Shown here: in pieces, positions 11,753-22,701 of the stretch
How the letters are laid out: each line of letters opens with the position of its first letter
How positions within the stretch are numbered: position 1 is the stretch's first letter
From: Bursaphelenchus xylophilus
Lineage: Eukaryota; Nematoda; Chromadorea; Rhabditida; Aphelenchoididae
Assembly (NCBI GenBank): GCA_904066235.2
Contig: CAJFCV020000005.1
Span: 7,869,501-7,933,500, forward strand
DNA length: 64,000 nt
Direction of reading: 5' to 3'
The notes under the pieces: model-generated
What the model saw: only the letters and a program-made list of their open reading frames with translations
Told to the model about the DNA's origin: nothing
Databases searched by the model: none
Made by a program: the position numbers and the translations under genes

Positions 11753-13368
11753 GGAACATACAACCGTTTTGTCATCCCAAAACCTAATTTATTTCCGCAA
11801 ATAAAATTTCTATATTCACAGGGGAAGTACTCCAAGTGCTACGCTCAGATTTTCTTTAAATTTTGCACACACGTCGGGTATGGACTAAATATAAAAGAGG
11901 TCGGGAAATTTTTTCTGCTATTTTGGGTTGACATGACCCTGTAATCCCACAGTTACAGTCGATATTTTATTGATAGGCCGCAAACCCAACACAAATAAGA
12001 TACCAATAGACCAAATGTTTCATCAGTGCCCAACACGCGACCGCTCTCTAACCTTTCGTTCTCATCAACCTCCTTTTCCAATCCCCAATTCTCCTCTCTG
12101 CGACCCTCGTTGCTCTCTTACAGTAGGATGCGCGTTGTCGTTGCGAGACCAATTGAGTGTCCAGATGCCCGAGTTACCAGAGCTTGCTCGGCAACACTAA
12201 CGCCATACGAAATCCTTTCCGGTCCAGTGCCGTAAATCTGAAGAGAAAGTAAGGAAAAGGAAGATATTATCCCGAACTGTTCATGAACCTTAAGGTATCA
12301 AACGTGGTTGTTGACATTAACATTTCCCTCATTCAAAGCCGCCTCGACCAGCTAAAGCATTTTTTCTCTTTCATCGGTGTCCAGTTCCACTACTACTAAT
12401 CGCGCCATCGGGACTAAGCATAGTTGTGTTTGAACAGGATATCACGGAAGGTCTAGCATGCTGAATACATATTGATCCCTTCAGAAACGGACTTCAGAAT
12501 CCGAGGGTTCACTTTTGTTGAACTGTGTGGGATGAAAACTACAAAAAATGAACATTGGCAAGCCATATGCCGGTCAAGATGTCTTTTTGAAGTCAACTGA
12601 AACGTCATTTTGCTTCGTAAAAACGACGACATTTTGAGGGACTTTAGCGACATGACATTTTTTAATGCTATGGGGAGACCGGTAAAGACAGCAACAAAAG
12701 TTCGTATGGCGTTAGTGTTGCCGAGCAAGCTCTGGTAACTCGGGCATCTGGACACTCAACTGGTCTCGCAACGACAACGCGCATCCTACTGTAAGAGAGC
12801 AACGTGGGTAGCAGAGAGGAGCATTGGGGATTGGAAAAGGAGGTTGATGAGAACGAAAGGATAGAGAGCGGTCGCGTGTTGGGCACCGATGAAACATTTG
12901 ATCTATTGGCATAATATCTTATTTGTGTTGGGTTTACGGCCTATCACTAAAATATCGACTGTAACTGTGGGATTACAGGTTTCATGTCAACCCAAAATAG
13001 AAGAAAAAAAATCCCGACCTTTTTTGGTGACCTTTCACAACTCGAATGTCGGAGTTGATAAGTTGGGAGGCTCCGAAGTATTTTCTAGCCCATTTCGACA
13101 ATTCACAAACTTTGTATCGGTTGAAATCAAATGAAATGTGACAAAAGAAGTTTTCGTGGGATTTTCCGTCCGAAAAGCATTTTTCTCGGAATTATTTTAT
13201 TTCTTTTGTTAATTTTGACATTTCGTTTGGACGAAGCTCAAACAGCGAACTGGCATTGGATTTTATGAAAAACGAACAAAAAGGGAAATTAAAAACTAGC
13301 AATGAGCCTATAAATTTTATTTGCGCAAATAAATTAGGTTTTGGGATGACAAAACGGTTGTATGTTCC
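11753..13368. repeat. Convergent flanks of pel copies 2 and 3
   Basis: No gene. Block R1 at 11970-12390 (plus) faces an inverted R1 at about 12425-12965, followed by R2 at about 13020-13290. 11820-11890 matches the terminal sequence of the MITE at 60023-60469 (AGGGGAAGTACTCCAAGTG...) and looks like a solo end. Confidence 0.7.
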
Positions 13369-14207
13369 CTAGATGGCACCAACATCAGCCTTCTTGTAGA
13401 TGCAAACCTTGCCATCGCCATCTTGTCCCTGTTTGTAAGAGGCCACTCCAACTGGCTCAACACTGTTGTTGTTGACTCCTTTGAAGTTCTCACAAGCCAC
13501 GCCGCCGGCTGGGATTTTCACATTCGTGAGGGTTGCAGTGTCGCCGTAATTACCGTTGACACCGGCAAGGACCTTCATCTTTCCAGAAACGGTGACGCCA
13601 TCCATGACGACGTGACGATCAAATCCATTGTATTTGCAGTTTCCGCAAGAACGGTAGAGCTTTCCGATGTCTTGGGCCTGAATGTATGGAATTAGGATTG
13701 CAAACAGATTCGGGAAAAATTAAATCAGAGAGAATTTTGAAAGTCTTGAACTCCTCTCCAACCTACATCAAAGTTTTTGATGGTAACAGTGCCGCCTCCG
13801 TTGTGTTGGAAGACCTTGTCATCAGCTTTCTTTGCTCCTCCGCCGATGATGTTGTACTTGTCTGAAGCCTTGCCTTTGAAAGTAGCGGCATCTTCTCCAA
13901 CATCCTCCCAGAAGACGTTTGTGATGTCACAAGATCCCAAGCAGTGGATACCATCGGCTGCGGGGGCTCCAATCACAACATTCTTGATAGAAGCTCCTGC
14001 TTCAAGTTCAAAGATGGGGTCTTGTCCTTCTTCTTGGTCACCACCGCCCCAGCCGCTGACAAATCGCTGGTTCTTTCCGTCGAAGACTTGACCGGCTTTA
14101 ATCACCATCTTCTTTGGGACTTTAGTCGACCCAGAAGGGTTGGGCCAAGCAGCGGAATCGACCGCTACAACTGAGAATGCCAAAACGGCAAGGGAGAACA
14201 TGGCCAT
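13369..14207 (-). CDS. pel: Pectate lyase PL3, copy 3 (inverted)
   Basis: Minus-strand exons 14207-13767 and 13677-13369 with an 89-bp intron encode 249 aa beginning [11 protein letters not shown]. The protein is identical to copy 4, which lies head-to-head with it 756 bp away, and the introns are also nearly identical. All PL3 blocks are intact. The inversion is part of a larger inverted duplication (see findings). The two ATGs face outward from a 756-bp spacer, so the pair is divergently transcribed. Predicted role: secreted pectate lyase. Confidence 0.95.
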
Positions 14208-14252
14208 CTTAGATACCTGATATCAAATTGATGAATAACCAAAAATTTGGTG

Positions 14253-14262
14253 GCTTTTATAC
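14253..14262 (-). promoter_or_regulatory. STATAWAARS motif / TATA box of pel copy 3
   Basis: GTATAAAAGC on the minus strand, 45 bp before the ATG at 14207. Confidence 0.7.
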
Positions 14263-14908
14263 AGTGCTGTAAAAAGGAACGGCCGGCTAAAGTCACATAT
14301 TTGGCATGTTGACTTAGCTGGATTGGTGGGTGAAACACTGAGGGCATTTTTGAATAACCACGGAACGTTTACAGATGGTCCAATAGGAACGTTTCAAAGC
14401 GGGTTGATAATAAACAGCTATCGAGACGCAAGCGGAACTGAATGGTTATGTTTGAACAGGATATCACGGAAGGTCTAGTATGCTGGAAACAGATTGATCC
14501 CTTCAGAGACGGACGGTTCGCTTACTTGTGAACTGTTTGGGGTGAATACTACAGAAAATGAACTTTTGCGAGCCGTTTGTCGGGTGAGATGTCTTTTTGA
14601 AGTCAATGCCAACATCTTTTTGCTTAATAAAACACGACATTTTCAGGGACTTTGACGACATGACAATTTTTAGTGATACTAGTCGCGCCATAAATTCCGT
14701 AGAATTTTGCACGGTGCGTTCATCCCTTTTTCCCATGTGCTGCTGGGGCCTCTCGTTTTTGCACAAGCAACACGCACTTTTCTGCGAGCGCACCCTGCGA
14801 CGTCGATACATATTATATTTTAAAATGCACTCAGGGTTTCACCCACCAATCCAGCTAAGTCAACATGCCAAATATGTGATTTTAGGCGGCCGTTCCTTTT
14901 TCAGCACT
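14263..14908. other. Divergent spacer between pel copies 3 and 4
   Basis: No gene. The outer parts belong to the inverted repeat arms; the middle, about 14360-14820, is not mirrored. It includes a copy-3-side block similar to 10410-10620 and a unique segment at about 14700-14815. Confidence 0.6.
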
Positions 14909-14918
14909 GTATAAAAGT
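14909..14918 (+). promoter_or_regulatory. TATA box of pel copy 4, one base off STATAWAARS
   Basis: GTATAAAAGT 46 bp before the ATG. The last position is T instead of C/G, the only pel copy that departs from the motif. Confidence 0.65.
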
Positions 14919-14963
14919 CCCCAAAGTTTTGGTTATTCATCAATTTGATATCAGGTATCTAAG

Positions 14964-15802
14964 ATGGCCATGTTCTCCCTTGCCGTTTTGGCATTCTCAG
15001 TTGTAGCGGTCGATTCCGCTGCTTGGCCCAACCCTTCTGGGTCGACTAAAGTCCCAAAGAAGATGGTGATTAAAGCCGGTCAAGTCTTCGACGGAAAGAA
15101 CCAGCGATTTGTCAGCGGCTGGGGCGGTGGTGACCAAGAAGAAGGACAAGACCCCATCTTTGAACTGGAAGCAGGAGCTTCTATCAAGAATGTTGTGATT
15201 GGAGCCCCCGCAGCCGATGGTATCCACTGCTTGGGATCTTGTGACATCACAAACGTCTTCTGGGAGGATGTTGGAGAAGATGCCGCTACTTTCAAAGGCA
15301 AGGCTTCAGACAAGTACAACATCATCGGCGGAGGAGCAAAGAAAGCTGATGACAAGGTCTTCCAACACAACGGAGGCGGCACTGTTACCATCAAAAACTT
15401 TGATGTAGGTTGGAGAGGAGTTCAAGACTTTCAAAATTCTCTCTGATTTAATTTTTCCCGAATCTGTTTGCAATCCTAATTCCATACATTCAGGCCCAAG
15501 ACATCGGAAAGCTCTACCGTTCTTGCGGAAATTGCAAATACAATGGATTTGACCGTCACGTCGTTATGGATGGCGTCACCGTTTCTGGAAAGATGAAGGT
15601 CCTTGCCGGTGTCAACGGTAATTACGGCGACACTGCAACCCTCACGAATGTGAAAATCCCAGCCGGCGGCGTGGCTTGTGAGAACTTCAAAGGAGTCAAC
15701 AACAACAGTGTTGAGCCAGTTGGAGTGGCCTCTTACAAACAGGGACAAGATGGCGATGGCAAGGTTTGCATCTACAAGAAGGCTGATGTTGGTGCCATCT
15801 AG
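14964..15802 (+). CDS. pel: Pectate lyase PL3, copy 4
   Basis: Exons 14964-15404 and 15494-15802 with an 89-bp intron that ends ACATTCAG encode 249 aa. The predicted protein is identical to copy 3 and differs from copies 1, 2 and 5 only in the signal peptide start. The PL3 blocks are complete. Downstream, the conserved 3' UTR and AATAAAATTT are followed by inverted block R2 and then the hAT-like insertion. It is the only copy with an altered last base in the STATAWAARS-like motif, so its expression might differ; that is inference. Confidence 0.95.
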
Positions 15803-16245
15803 GGAACATACAACCGTTTTGTCATCCCAAAACCTAATTTATTTGCGCAATAAAATTTATAGACTCATTACAAGTTTTTAATCGCCCTCTTGTAGTTCGT
15901 TTTCCATAAAATCCAATGCTCGTTCGCTGCGAACGTAGATGACACGGCAACCCGAAATATGTAGAAGAAAAATGTTTCTCGCCTTCTTTGGAGTTTCGTC
16001 CAAACGAGGTGTCAAAATTAACAGAAGAAATAAAATAATTCCGAGAAAAATGCTTTTCGGATGGAAAATCCCACAAAAACTTCTTTTGTGACATTTCATT
16101 TGATTTCGACCGATACAAAGTTTGTGAATTGTCGAAATGGGCTAGAAAATACTTCGGAGCCTCCCAACTTATCAACTCCGACATTCGAGTTGTGAAAGGT
16201 CACCAAAAGAAGGGGGAAATTTTTTCTTCTATTTTGGGTTAAAAT
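15803..16245. repeat. 3' flank of pel copy 4 (block R2, inverted)
   Basis: No gene. 15960-16245 is the reverse complement of about 12960-13260, as expected for the second arm of the inverted duplication. It ends at GTTAAAAT (16238-16245), the left target-site copy of the hAT-like element. Confidence 0.75.
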
Positions 16246-16845
16246 TAGAGGTGGCAATCGGGCTGGGCCGGCCCGGGCGGGCCCGGTGATTGGGCCGGGC
16301 CGGGCCGGGCCTGAGCAGATTTGAAAAAGCCCCGGGCCGGCCTGACCGCTTCGGCCCGTCGGCCGGGCCGACACTTTCGGCCCGGCCCGGCCCGGAAGCT
16401 AGATAAGTAAAAAAATTTTTAAAACACGATTTTTGAGTCAGGGCACCAGCGGTGGTCTTAGGAAAAAATCGATTTTGAGATTTTTGGCTTAAAATAGTCG
16501 GTAGCACTTGTGGAAGAAAAGCTAAAAATATTTTTGCCCAATTTTGCCCGGAAGGCATATTTTTTTACAAAATATGTTTTTACACTTCAAAGCCTCTGGA
16601 GGCCGATGTGATCCGACCACAGAGATCAAACCTGGCATACAGGGGTTTTTGACCCCCAGGAATCTGAAAATCGTAGCATTTTTACCGTCAGATTACTGTA
16701 ACATGGTCATACTGTAATCCGGTCGATAAAAATCGACGATAACTTCTTTAGATCAAAAATGCCACAGGATTTTATTGCAGATTCGGAATCAGCATAAAAT
16801 TCTGCTCCGGATACATGTAAAATATGTTCAAAATTCCGTGGCCCA

Positions 16846-16918
16846 ACCTCTGTAGTATAGTGGTTGTGCGCCAGGATTATCAATCTGGCGACCCAGGTTC
16901 GATTCCCGGTGGCTGCAA
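16846..16918 (+). pseudogene. tRNA-like sequence, probably SINE/tRNA relic
   Basis: TAGTATAGTGGTTGT (A-box-like) and GGTTCGATTCCC (B box) stand at tRNA spacing. The acceptor ends do not pair, the anticodon loop has 8 nt, and the T stem has a mismatch. A mirrored copy is at 17737-17806. It resembles a tRNA-Asp-type backbone but should not be called functional. Confidence 0.6.
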
Positions 16919-17736
16919 ATGGCAGAAAATGGACTATAAGAGGGCGGAAACTTGGAAAAAAGGGAAAATCAATTACAGAAAATTAATTTTATGCTACTTA
17001 GGACCAGTTTAAAAGTTTTTGCCAGAATTCCGCATAAATTACGGTTTTTATGGAAAACGCCTTATAGATTGCCGGAAAGTGGAGCAATCTGGTTAAAATT
17101 TACAGAAGAGACTACTGAGGCTTCCTACTACGAAATAAGTTAATTTCTGCTTATTTCGTTAAATTTTTGGGATAGCCTGGGTTTTCTTTCAAATTCGGGA
17201 TTTTAAGAAGGCGAGCTGCGGCCGAGGTTTATCGAACGGAACGATATTTGACCAAAAAGTCATATAAGATTCACAAAAAGTCATATAAGATTCCCTAACA
17301 GCACCGGGATCACACAGCTTGTAAAACTTAGGTCGTCTTGCGTATCCCACGAAAAACGGAGCGCGTGGACGCTCTAATGATAAATCTGCATGGAGACTCA
17401 GTTGGTAAGGAACAGAGTCTAAACTACGGGACTGTAACATGCGTGCTTTCATCTGAAAATTAAATAACCGTTTTATTTTGTTTTTAATTGCATTCCTCGG
17501 CGGATATGATGAACATTGGATAGCAAGCGTTATGTAGATTCACCGCAACTCTTTCGTTGCCATTTGGGGCGATCTTACGAATGCTGTGAGGCGTTTTCCA
17601 TAAAAACCGTAATTTATGCGGAATTCTTGCAAAAACTTTTAAACTGGTCCTAAGTAGCACAAAATTAATTTTCTGTAATTTATTTTTCCTTTTTTCCAAG
17701 TTTCCGCCCTTTTATAGTCCATTTTCTGCCATTTGC

Positions 17737-17806
17737 AGCCACCGGGAATCGAACCTGGGTCGCCAGATTGATAATCCTGGCGCACAACCACTATACTACA
17801 GAGGTT
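17737..17806 (-). pseudogene. tRNA-like sequence, mirrored copy
   Basis: Reverse-complement copy of the tRNA-like block at 16846-16918, in the right arm of the nested inverted repeat, with the same defects. Confidence 0.6.
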
Positions 17807-18380
17807 GGGCCACGGAATTTTGAACATATTTTACATGTATCCGAAGCAGAATTTTATGCTGATTCCAAATCTGCAATAAAATCCTGTGGCATTTTTGATC
17901 TAAAGAAGTTATCGTCGATTTTTATCGACCGGATTACAGTATGACCATGTTACAGTAATCTGACGGTAAAAATGCTACGATTTTCAGATTCCTGGGTGTC
18001 AAAAACCCCTGTATGCCAGGTTTGATCTCTGTGGTCGGATCACATCGGCCTCCAGAGGCTTTGAAGTGTAAAAACATATTTTGTAAAAAAATATGCCTTC
18101 CGGGCAAAATTGGGCAAAAATATTTTTAGCTTTTCTTCCACAAGTGCTACCGACTATTTTAAGCCAAAAATCTCAAAATCGATTTTTTCCTAAGACCGGG
18201 CCCCACTACTGGCTGACGCAGTGACTCAAAAATCGTGTTTTAATGCTAAACCAGCAAAATAAAGCACAAATGCTTTGTAGAAATGATGGAAATTAGATTA
18301 AACCTTTTTTGACTTATACGCTGTTTTACTACCTTTTAAAATTATGTATTTATATGTATATGTAACTTATTATGTATATG

Positions 18381-18452
18381 TAAAATCCCACCCAAATATG
18401 CAAGGGTCGGGCAAAATTTGTAAAATCCCACCCAAATATGCAAGGGTCGGGC
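18381..18452. repeat. Tandem duplication of about 38 bp
   Basis: TAAAATCCCACCCAAATATG...GGGTCGGGC occurs twice in a row (starts 18381 and 18420) inside the hAT-like element. Confidence 0.75.
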
Positions 18453-18919
18453 TTCGAATTTTTTTATGATAGATTTAAAAATTTCACTGTTTTGATTCCT
18501 TGATGTAAATGAAAGTGTTTAAACAGTTTTTGGTTAACCATGTATATTATAACGTCCATACTTTTATATAGCTAACTTCCTATAGGATTAAAAAATTTAA
18601 TACAATCCAACTTTTTGGCTAATTGTAAGGTTTAGCTACTTGTACGGATGTTCCAGTCATCCGACTAGACTTTGTAATTTCGCGCAGACACACGTAAAAA
18701 CCTTCTGGAAAGCATAAGAACTTCCAGTAGAAAGTCCAAAGACTTTTGTCCAACTTTTATGTATAGTGGGCCAAACCGGGCCGGGCCGGCCTGGGCTTTC
18801 ATCGGGCCGGGCCGGGCCGGGCCTGAGCAAATTCGAAAAAGCCCTGGGCCGGCCTGGTCACTGCGGCCCGCGGGCCGGGCCGCAAAAATCGGCCCGGCCC
18901 GGCCCGATTGCCACCTCTA

Positions 18920-19846
18920 GTTAAAATGAAACCTCGAATCCCACAGTTACAGTCGATATTTTATTGAGTGGCCGCAAACCCAACACAAATAAGATACCAA
19001 TAGATCAAATGTTTCAGCGGTGCCCAACACACGACCGCTCTCTAACCTTTCGTTCTCACCGACCTCTTTTTCCGATCCCCGGATTCTCCTCACTGCTACC
19101 CACGTTGCTCTCTTACGGTGGGATGCGCATTGTCGTTGCGCTATAATTGAGGGTGCAGACGTACGGCTTACCCATCGTTCGTTCGGCAACACTAACGCCA
19201 TACGAACTTCTGTTCCAGTCTCGGTGCTGTAAACATAAAGAAAAAGTAAGAAAAGGGACATACTACCCCGAACTGTTCATGAACCTCAAGGTACCAATCG
19301 ACACTTACATTTTGCTCATTCAAACAGCCTCGACCAGCTAAAGCATTTCTTCTCTTTCATCGCTGTCCAATTCCAGAGTACCGTCTTCACCGGTCTCCCA
19401 ATAGCATTAAGAAATGTCATGTCGCTAAAGTCCCTCAAAATGTCGTCGTTTTTACGAAGCAAAATGACGTTTCAGTTGACTTCAAAAAGACATCTTAACC
19501 GGCATATGGCTTGTCAGTGTTCATTTTTTGTAGTTTTCGTCCCACACAGTTCAACAAGTGTGAACCCTCGAGCTCTGAAGTCCGTTTCTGAAGGGATCAA
19601 TATGTATTCAGCATGCTAGACTTCCCGTGATATCCTGTTCAAACACAACTATGCTTCGTTCCGATGAGTTCTTCAGTGGTTTCTTGACTGCCGTTCGTTA
19701 TTAAACCGCTTTCAAAACATTCTTATTGGACCATCTGTGAGCGTTCCGTGGTTTTTTTAAAATGCACTCAGGGTTTCAACTACCAATCCGGCTGAGTCAA
19801 TATAGAAAATACGTGACTGTAGCCGGCCGTACCTTCTTACAGCACT
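18920..19846. repeat. Pel flank R1 after the hAT-like element, leading to copy 5
   Basis: No gene. It starts with the right target-site copy GTTAAAAT. About 18935-19650 mirrors 12425-12965 and so continues the inverted arm interrupted by the transposon. The upstream region of pel copy 5 follows. Confidence 0.7.
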
Positions 19847-19856
19847 GTATAAAAGC
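19847..19856 (+). promoter_or_regulatory. STATAWAARS motif / TATA box of pel copy 5
   Basis: GTATAAAAGC 40 bp before the ATG at 19896. Confidence 0.7.
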
Positions 19857-19892
19857 CTCCAAATTTTTGGTTATTCATCATATCAGGTATCT

Positions 19893-20728
19893 ATGATGGC
19901 CTTGTTCTCCCTTGCCGTTTTGGCATTCTCAGTTGTAGCGGTCGATTCCGCTGCTTGGCCCAACCCTTCTGGGTCGACTAAAGTCCCAAAGAAGATGGTG
20001 ATTAAAGCCGGTCAAGTCTTCGACGGAAAGAACCAGCGATTTGTCAGCGGCTGGGGCGGTGGTGACCAAGAAGAAGGACAAGACCCCATCTTTGAACTTG
20101 AAGCAGGAGCTTCTATCAAGAATGTTGTGATTGGAGCCCCCGCAGCCGATGGTATCCACTGCTTGGGATCTTGTGACATCACAAACGTCTTCTGGGAGGA
20201 TGTTGGAGAAGATGCCGCTACTTTCAAAGGCAAGGCTTCAGACAAGTACAACATCATCGGCGGAGGAGCAAAGAAAGCTGATGACAAGGTCTTCCAACAC
20301 AACGGAGGCGGCACTGTTACCATCAAGAACTTTGATGTAGGTTGAAGAAGAGTTCAAGACTTTCAAAATACTTTAATTTTTTCCGAAATCTGTTTGCAAC
20401 CTTAATTCCTTACATTTAGGCCCAAGACATCGGAAAGCTCTACCGATCTTGCGGAAACTGCAAATACAATGGATTTGACCGTCACGTCGTTATGGATGGC
20501 GTCACCGTTTCTGGAAAGATGAAGGTCCTCGCCGGTGTCAACGGTAATTACGGCGACACTGCAACCCTCACGAATGTGAAAATCCCAGCCGGCGGCGTGG
20601 CTTGTGAGAACTTCAAAGGAGTCAACAACAACAGTGTTGAGCCAGTTGGAGTGGCCTCTTACAAACAGGGACAAGATGGCGATGGCAAGGTTTGCATCTA
20701 CAAGAAGGCTGATGTTGGAGCCGTCTAG
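19893..20728 (+). CDS. pel: Pectate lyase PL3, copy 5
   Basis: Exon 1 runs from 19893 (MMALF; the second Met at 19896 aligns with the other copies) to 20336, and exon 2 is 20420-20728. The 83-bp intron appears identical to that of copy 1, which is more than 11 kb away. The mature protein equals copy 1 apart from the C-terminal Val in place of Ile. All PL3 motifs are intact. The identical intron argues for recent duplication or gene conversion between copies 1 and 5. Predicted role: secreted pectate lyase. Confidence 0.95.
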
Positions 20729-21834
20729 GGAACATACAACCGTTTTGTCATCCCAAAACCTAATTTATTTGCGCAAATAAAATTTTTAGACTTACAAGTG
20801 TTTAATCGCTCTCTTTTTGTTGGTTTCCCATAAAATACAATGCAGTTCATTGCAAACATAGATGGGTCCCTAATCTTGCCGATTCCGGGTCCCTCTAGTT
20901 CCACAGTATCAGCGGTAGAAACTCCCAACTGGTAGACTCAAAACTAATGTCAATCCAACCTGAACCGTTTCGAAGCTCACTATCGTTTTCATTGATTTAA
21001 TAGAGGGGCGAAATGTCACAAAATCATCGATATCTCTTCGCCCGAAATAAATGATTTTTCTCGAGAAAGAAGATCAAAATAAGAATATAGTATTCTTTTC
21101 TCGATAGTGACATTTCTCTGTTAACGTATCGCCAAAAAAGGGGCTGTAAATTTTTTCTATTTTGAATTGGCGTGAAACGGGGAATCTGACAGTTACTTAC
21201 AGTCGTTAGTTCATCGATAGGCCGCAAACACAACAAAAAAACAAGATACCGAAAGATAAAACGTTCCATCGGACCCAAACACAAAGGTACCAATTGACAC
21301 TTACATTTTTCTCATTCAAACTGTCTCGACCAACTTAAGCGTTTCTTCTACTTCATCGGTGTCCAGTGCCGGAGTACAGTCTTCACCGGTCTCTTCAACT
21401 GTCACTAAAAAATGTCATGCCGCCAGTCCCTGAAAATGTCGTCGGTTTGATAAAGCCAAAGGACGTTCCCATTGCCTCAAAAAACCGCTTACCCGGCTCG
21501 CCAATGTGGCTTGCCAATGTTCGTTTTCTGTAGTATTCACCTCAAACAATTCACAACTAAGCGAACCGTCCGTTTCTGAAGGGATCAATATGTTTCCAGC
21601 ATTCCAGGCCTTCCGTGATATCCTGTTCAAACATAGCTGTGTTTCGTTCAGCTGAGTTTTCCAATGGTTTCTCGGCAGCCGTTTGTTATTAAACCGCTTT
21701 CAAAGCGTTATTATTGAACCATGTGTGGACTTCTCGTGGTTATCCTAAAGTGCACTCAGTGCTTCACCCACCAATCCAGCTAAGTCAACACGGCAAATAT
21801 GCGACATTAGCCGGGTGTAACTTCTTACAACACA
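20729..21834. repeat. Flank between pel copies 5 and 6
   Basis: No gene. It carries the pel 3' UTR and poly(A) signal, diverged R1-like sequence (about 21190-21420) and the duplicated upstream block. Segments near 20800-20860 resemble the 3' end of the Gly-rich gene at 25358-26503. Confidence 0.6.
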
Positions 21835-21844
21835 GTATAAAAGC
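21835..21844 (+). promoter_or_regulatory. STATAWAARS motif / TATA box of pel copy 6
   Basis: GTATAAAAGC 46 bp before the ATG at 21890. Confidence 0.7.
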
Positions 21845-21889
21845 TCACAAATTTTTGGTTGTTCATCAATTTGATATCAGGTATCTAAG

Positions 21890-22701
21890 ATGGCCTTGTT
21901 CTCCCTTGCCGTTTTGGCATTCTCAGTTGTAGCGGTCGATTCCGCTGTTTGGCCCAATCCTTCTGGGTCGACTAAGGTCCCAAAGAAGATGATCATTAAA
22001 GCCGGAGAAGTCTTTGACGGAAAGAACCAGCGATTTGTCAGCGGTTGGGGCGGTGGTGACCAAGAAGAAGGACAAGACCCCATCTTTGAACTGGAAGCAG
22101 GAGCTTCTATCAAGAATGTTGTGATTGGAGCCCCCGCAGCCGATGGTATCCACTGCTTGGGATCTTGTGACATCACAAACGTCTTCTGGGAGGATGTTGG
22201 AGAAGATGCCGCTACTTTCAAAGGCAAGGCTTCAGACAAGTACAACATCATTGGCGGAGGAGCAAAGAAAGCTGATGACAAGGTCTTCCAACACAACGGA
22301 GGCGGCACTGTTACCATCAAGAACTTTGATGTAGGTTGGGAATATTTTTGCCCACATCTGTTTGTAACTCTAATTCCTTATATTATATTTATGCCCAAGA
22401 CATCGGAAAACTCTACCGTTCTTGCGGAAACTGCGTTAACAATGGATTCGATCGTCACGTCGTTATGGATGGCGTCACCGTTTCCGGAAAAATGTTGGTT
22501 CTCGCCGGTGTCAACGGAAATTACGGCGACACAGCTACCTTGACGAACGTCAAAATCCCAGCTGGCGGTACGGCTTGCGAAAACTTCACAGGAGTCAACG
22601 ATAACAGTGTTGAGCCAAAAGGAGTGGCCTCTTACAAACAGGGACAAGATGGCGATGGCAAGGTCTGCATCTACAAGAAGGCCGATGTTACTGCCAGCTA
22701 A
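21890..22701 (+). pseudogene. pel: Pectate lyase PL3, copy 6, damaged splice acceptor
   Basis: Exon 1 (21890-22330) and the exon 2 region (22393-22701) are both intact PL3 coding sequence. The acceptor is TTTATGCCCAAG where the other copies have TTTAGGCCCAAG, so the AG is lost. The intron is also shortened to 62 bp, against 83-90 bp. The next AG, inside GCCCAAG, shifts the frame and soon meets a stop; reading through the intron also changes frame. Exon 2 holds distinctive residues ([35 protein letters not shown]) closest to copy 7. Exon 1 has AVWPNP and [12 protein letters not shown]. It is probably a recent pseudogene, unless a non-canonical acceptor is used or the base is an assembly error. 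Confidence 0.75.

Larger units (their letters stand above)
16419..18243. repeat. Large inverted repeat (foldback) nested in the hAT-like element
   Basis: An arm at 16419-17062 is nearly the reverse complement of 17589-18243, with about 530 bp between. Each arm has a tRNA-like block (about 16846-16918 plus, 17737-17806 minus). The 62-codon frame starting MFKIPWPNLCSIVVV appears in both arms only because of this symmetry. Confidence 0.8.
16246..18919. mobile_element. hAT-like non-autonomous transposon, 2.67 kb
   Basis: The ends are inverted: TAGAGGTGGCAATCGGGC at 16246 and its reverse complement ending at 18919. They are flanked by a perfect 8-bp duplication GTTAAAAT (16238-16245 and 18920-18927). 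An 8-bp duplication and TAGAGGTGGCAA-like ends are typical of the hAT superfamily. GGCCGGGCCGGGCC-rich subterminal blocks (about 16260-16395 and 18775-18905) contain a shared segment in direct orientation. No transposase frame is present. The insertion sits in one arm of the pel inverted duplication and is absent from the other. Confidence 0.85.

Noticed and set aside
16096..16558. Pro/Gly/Arg-rich minus-strand frames across the GC-rich block
   Set aside because: They are translations of GGCCCGGCCC repeats at the hAT-like end, not genes.
16846..16918. A functional tRNA gene
   Set aside because: Acceptor ends do not pair, the anticodon loop has 8 nt and the T stem is mismatched. The block also occurs mirrored in a transposon.
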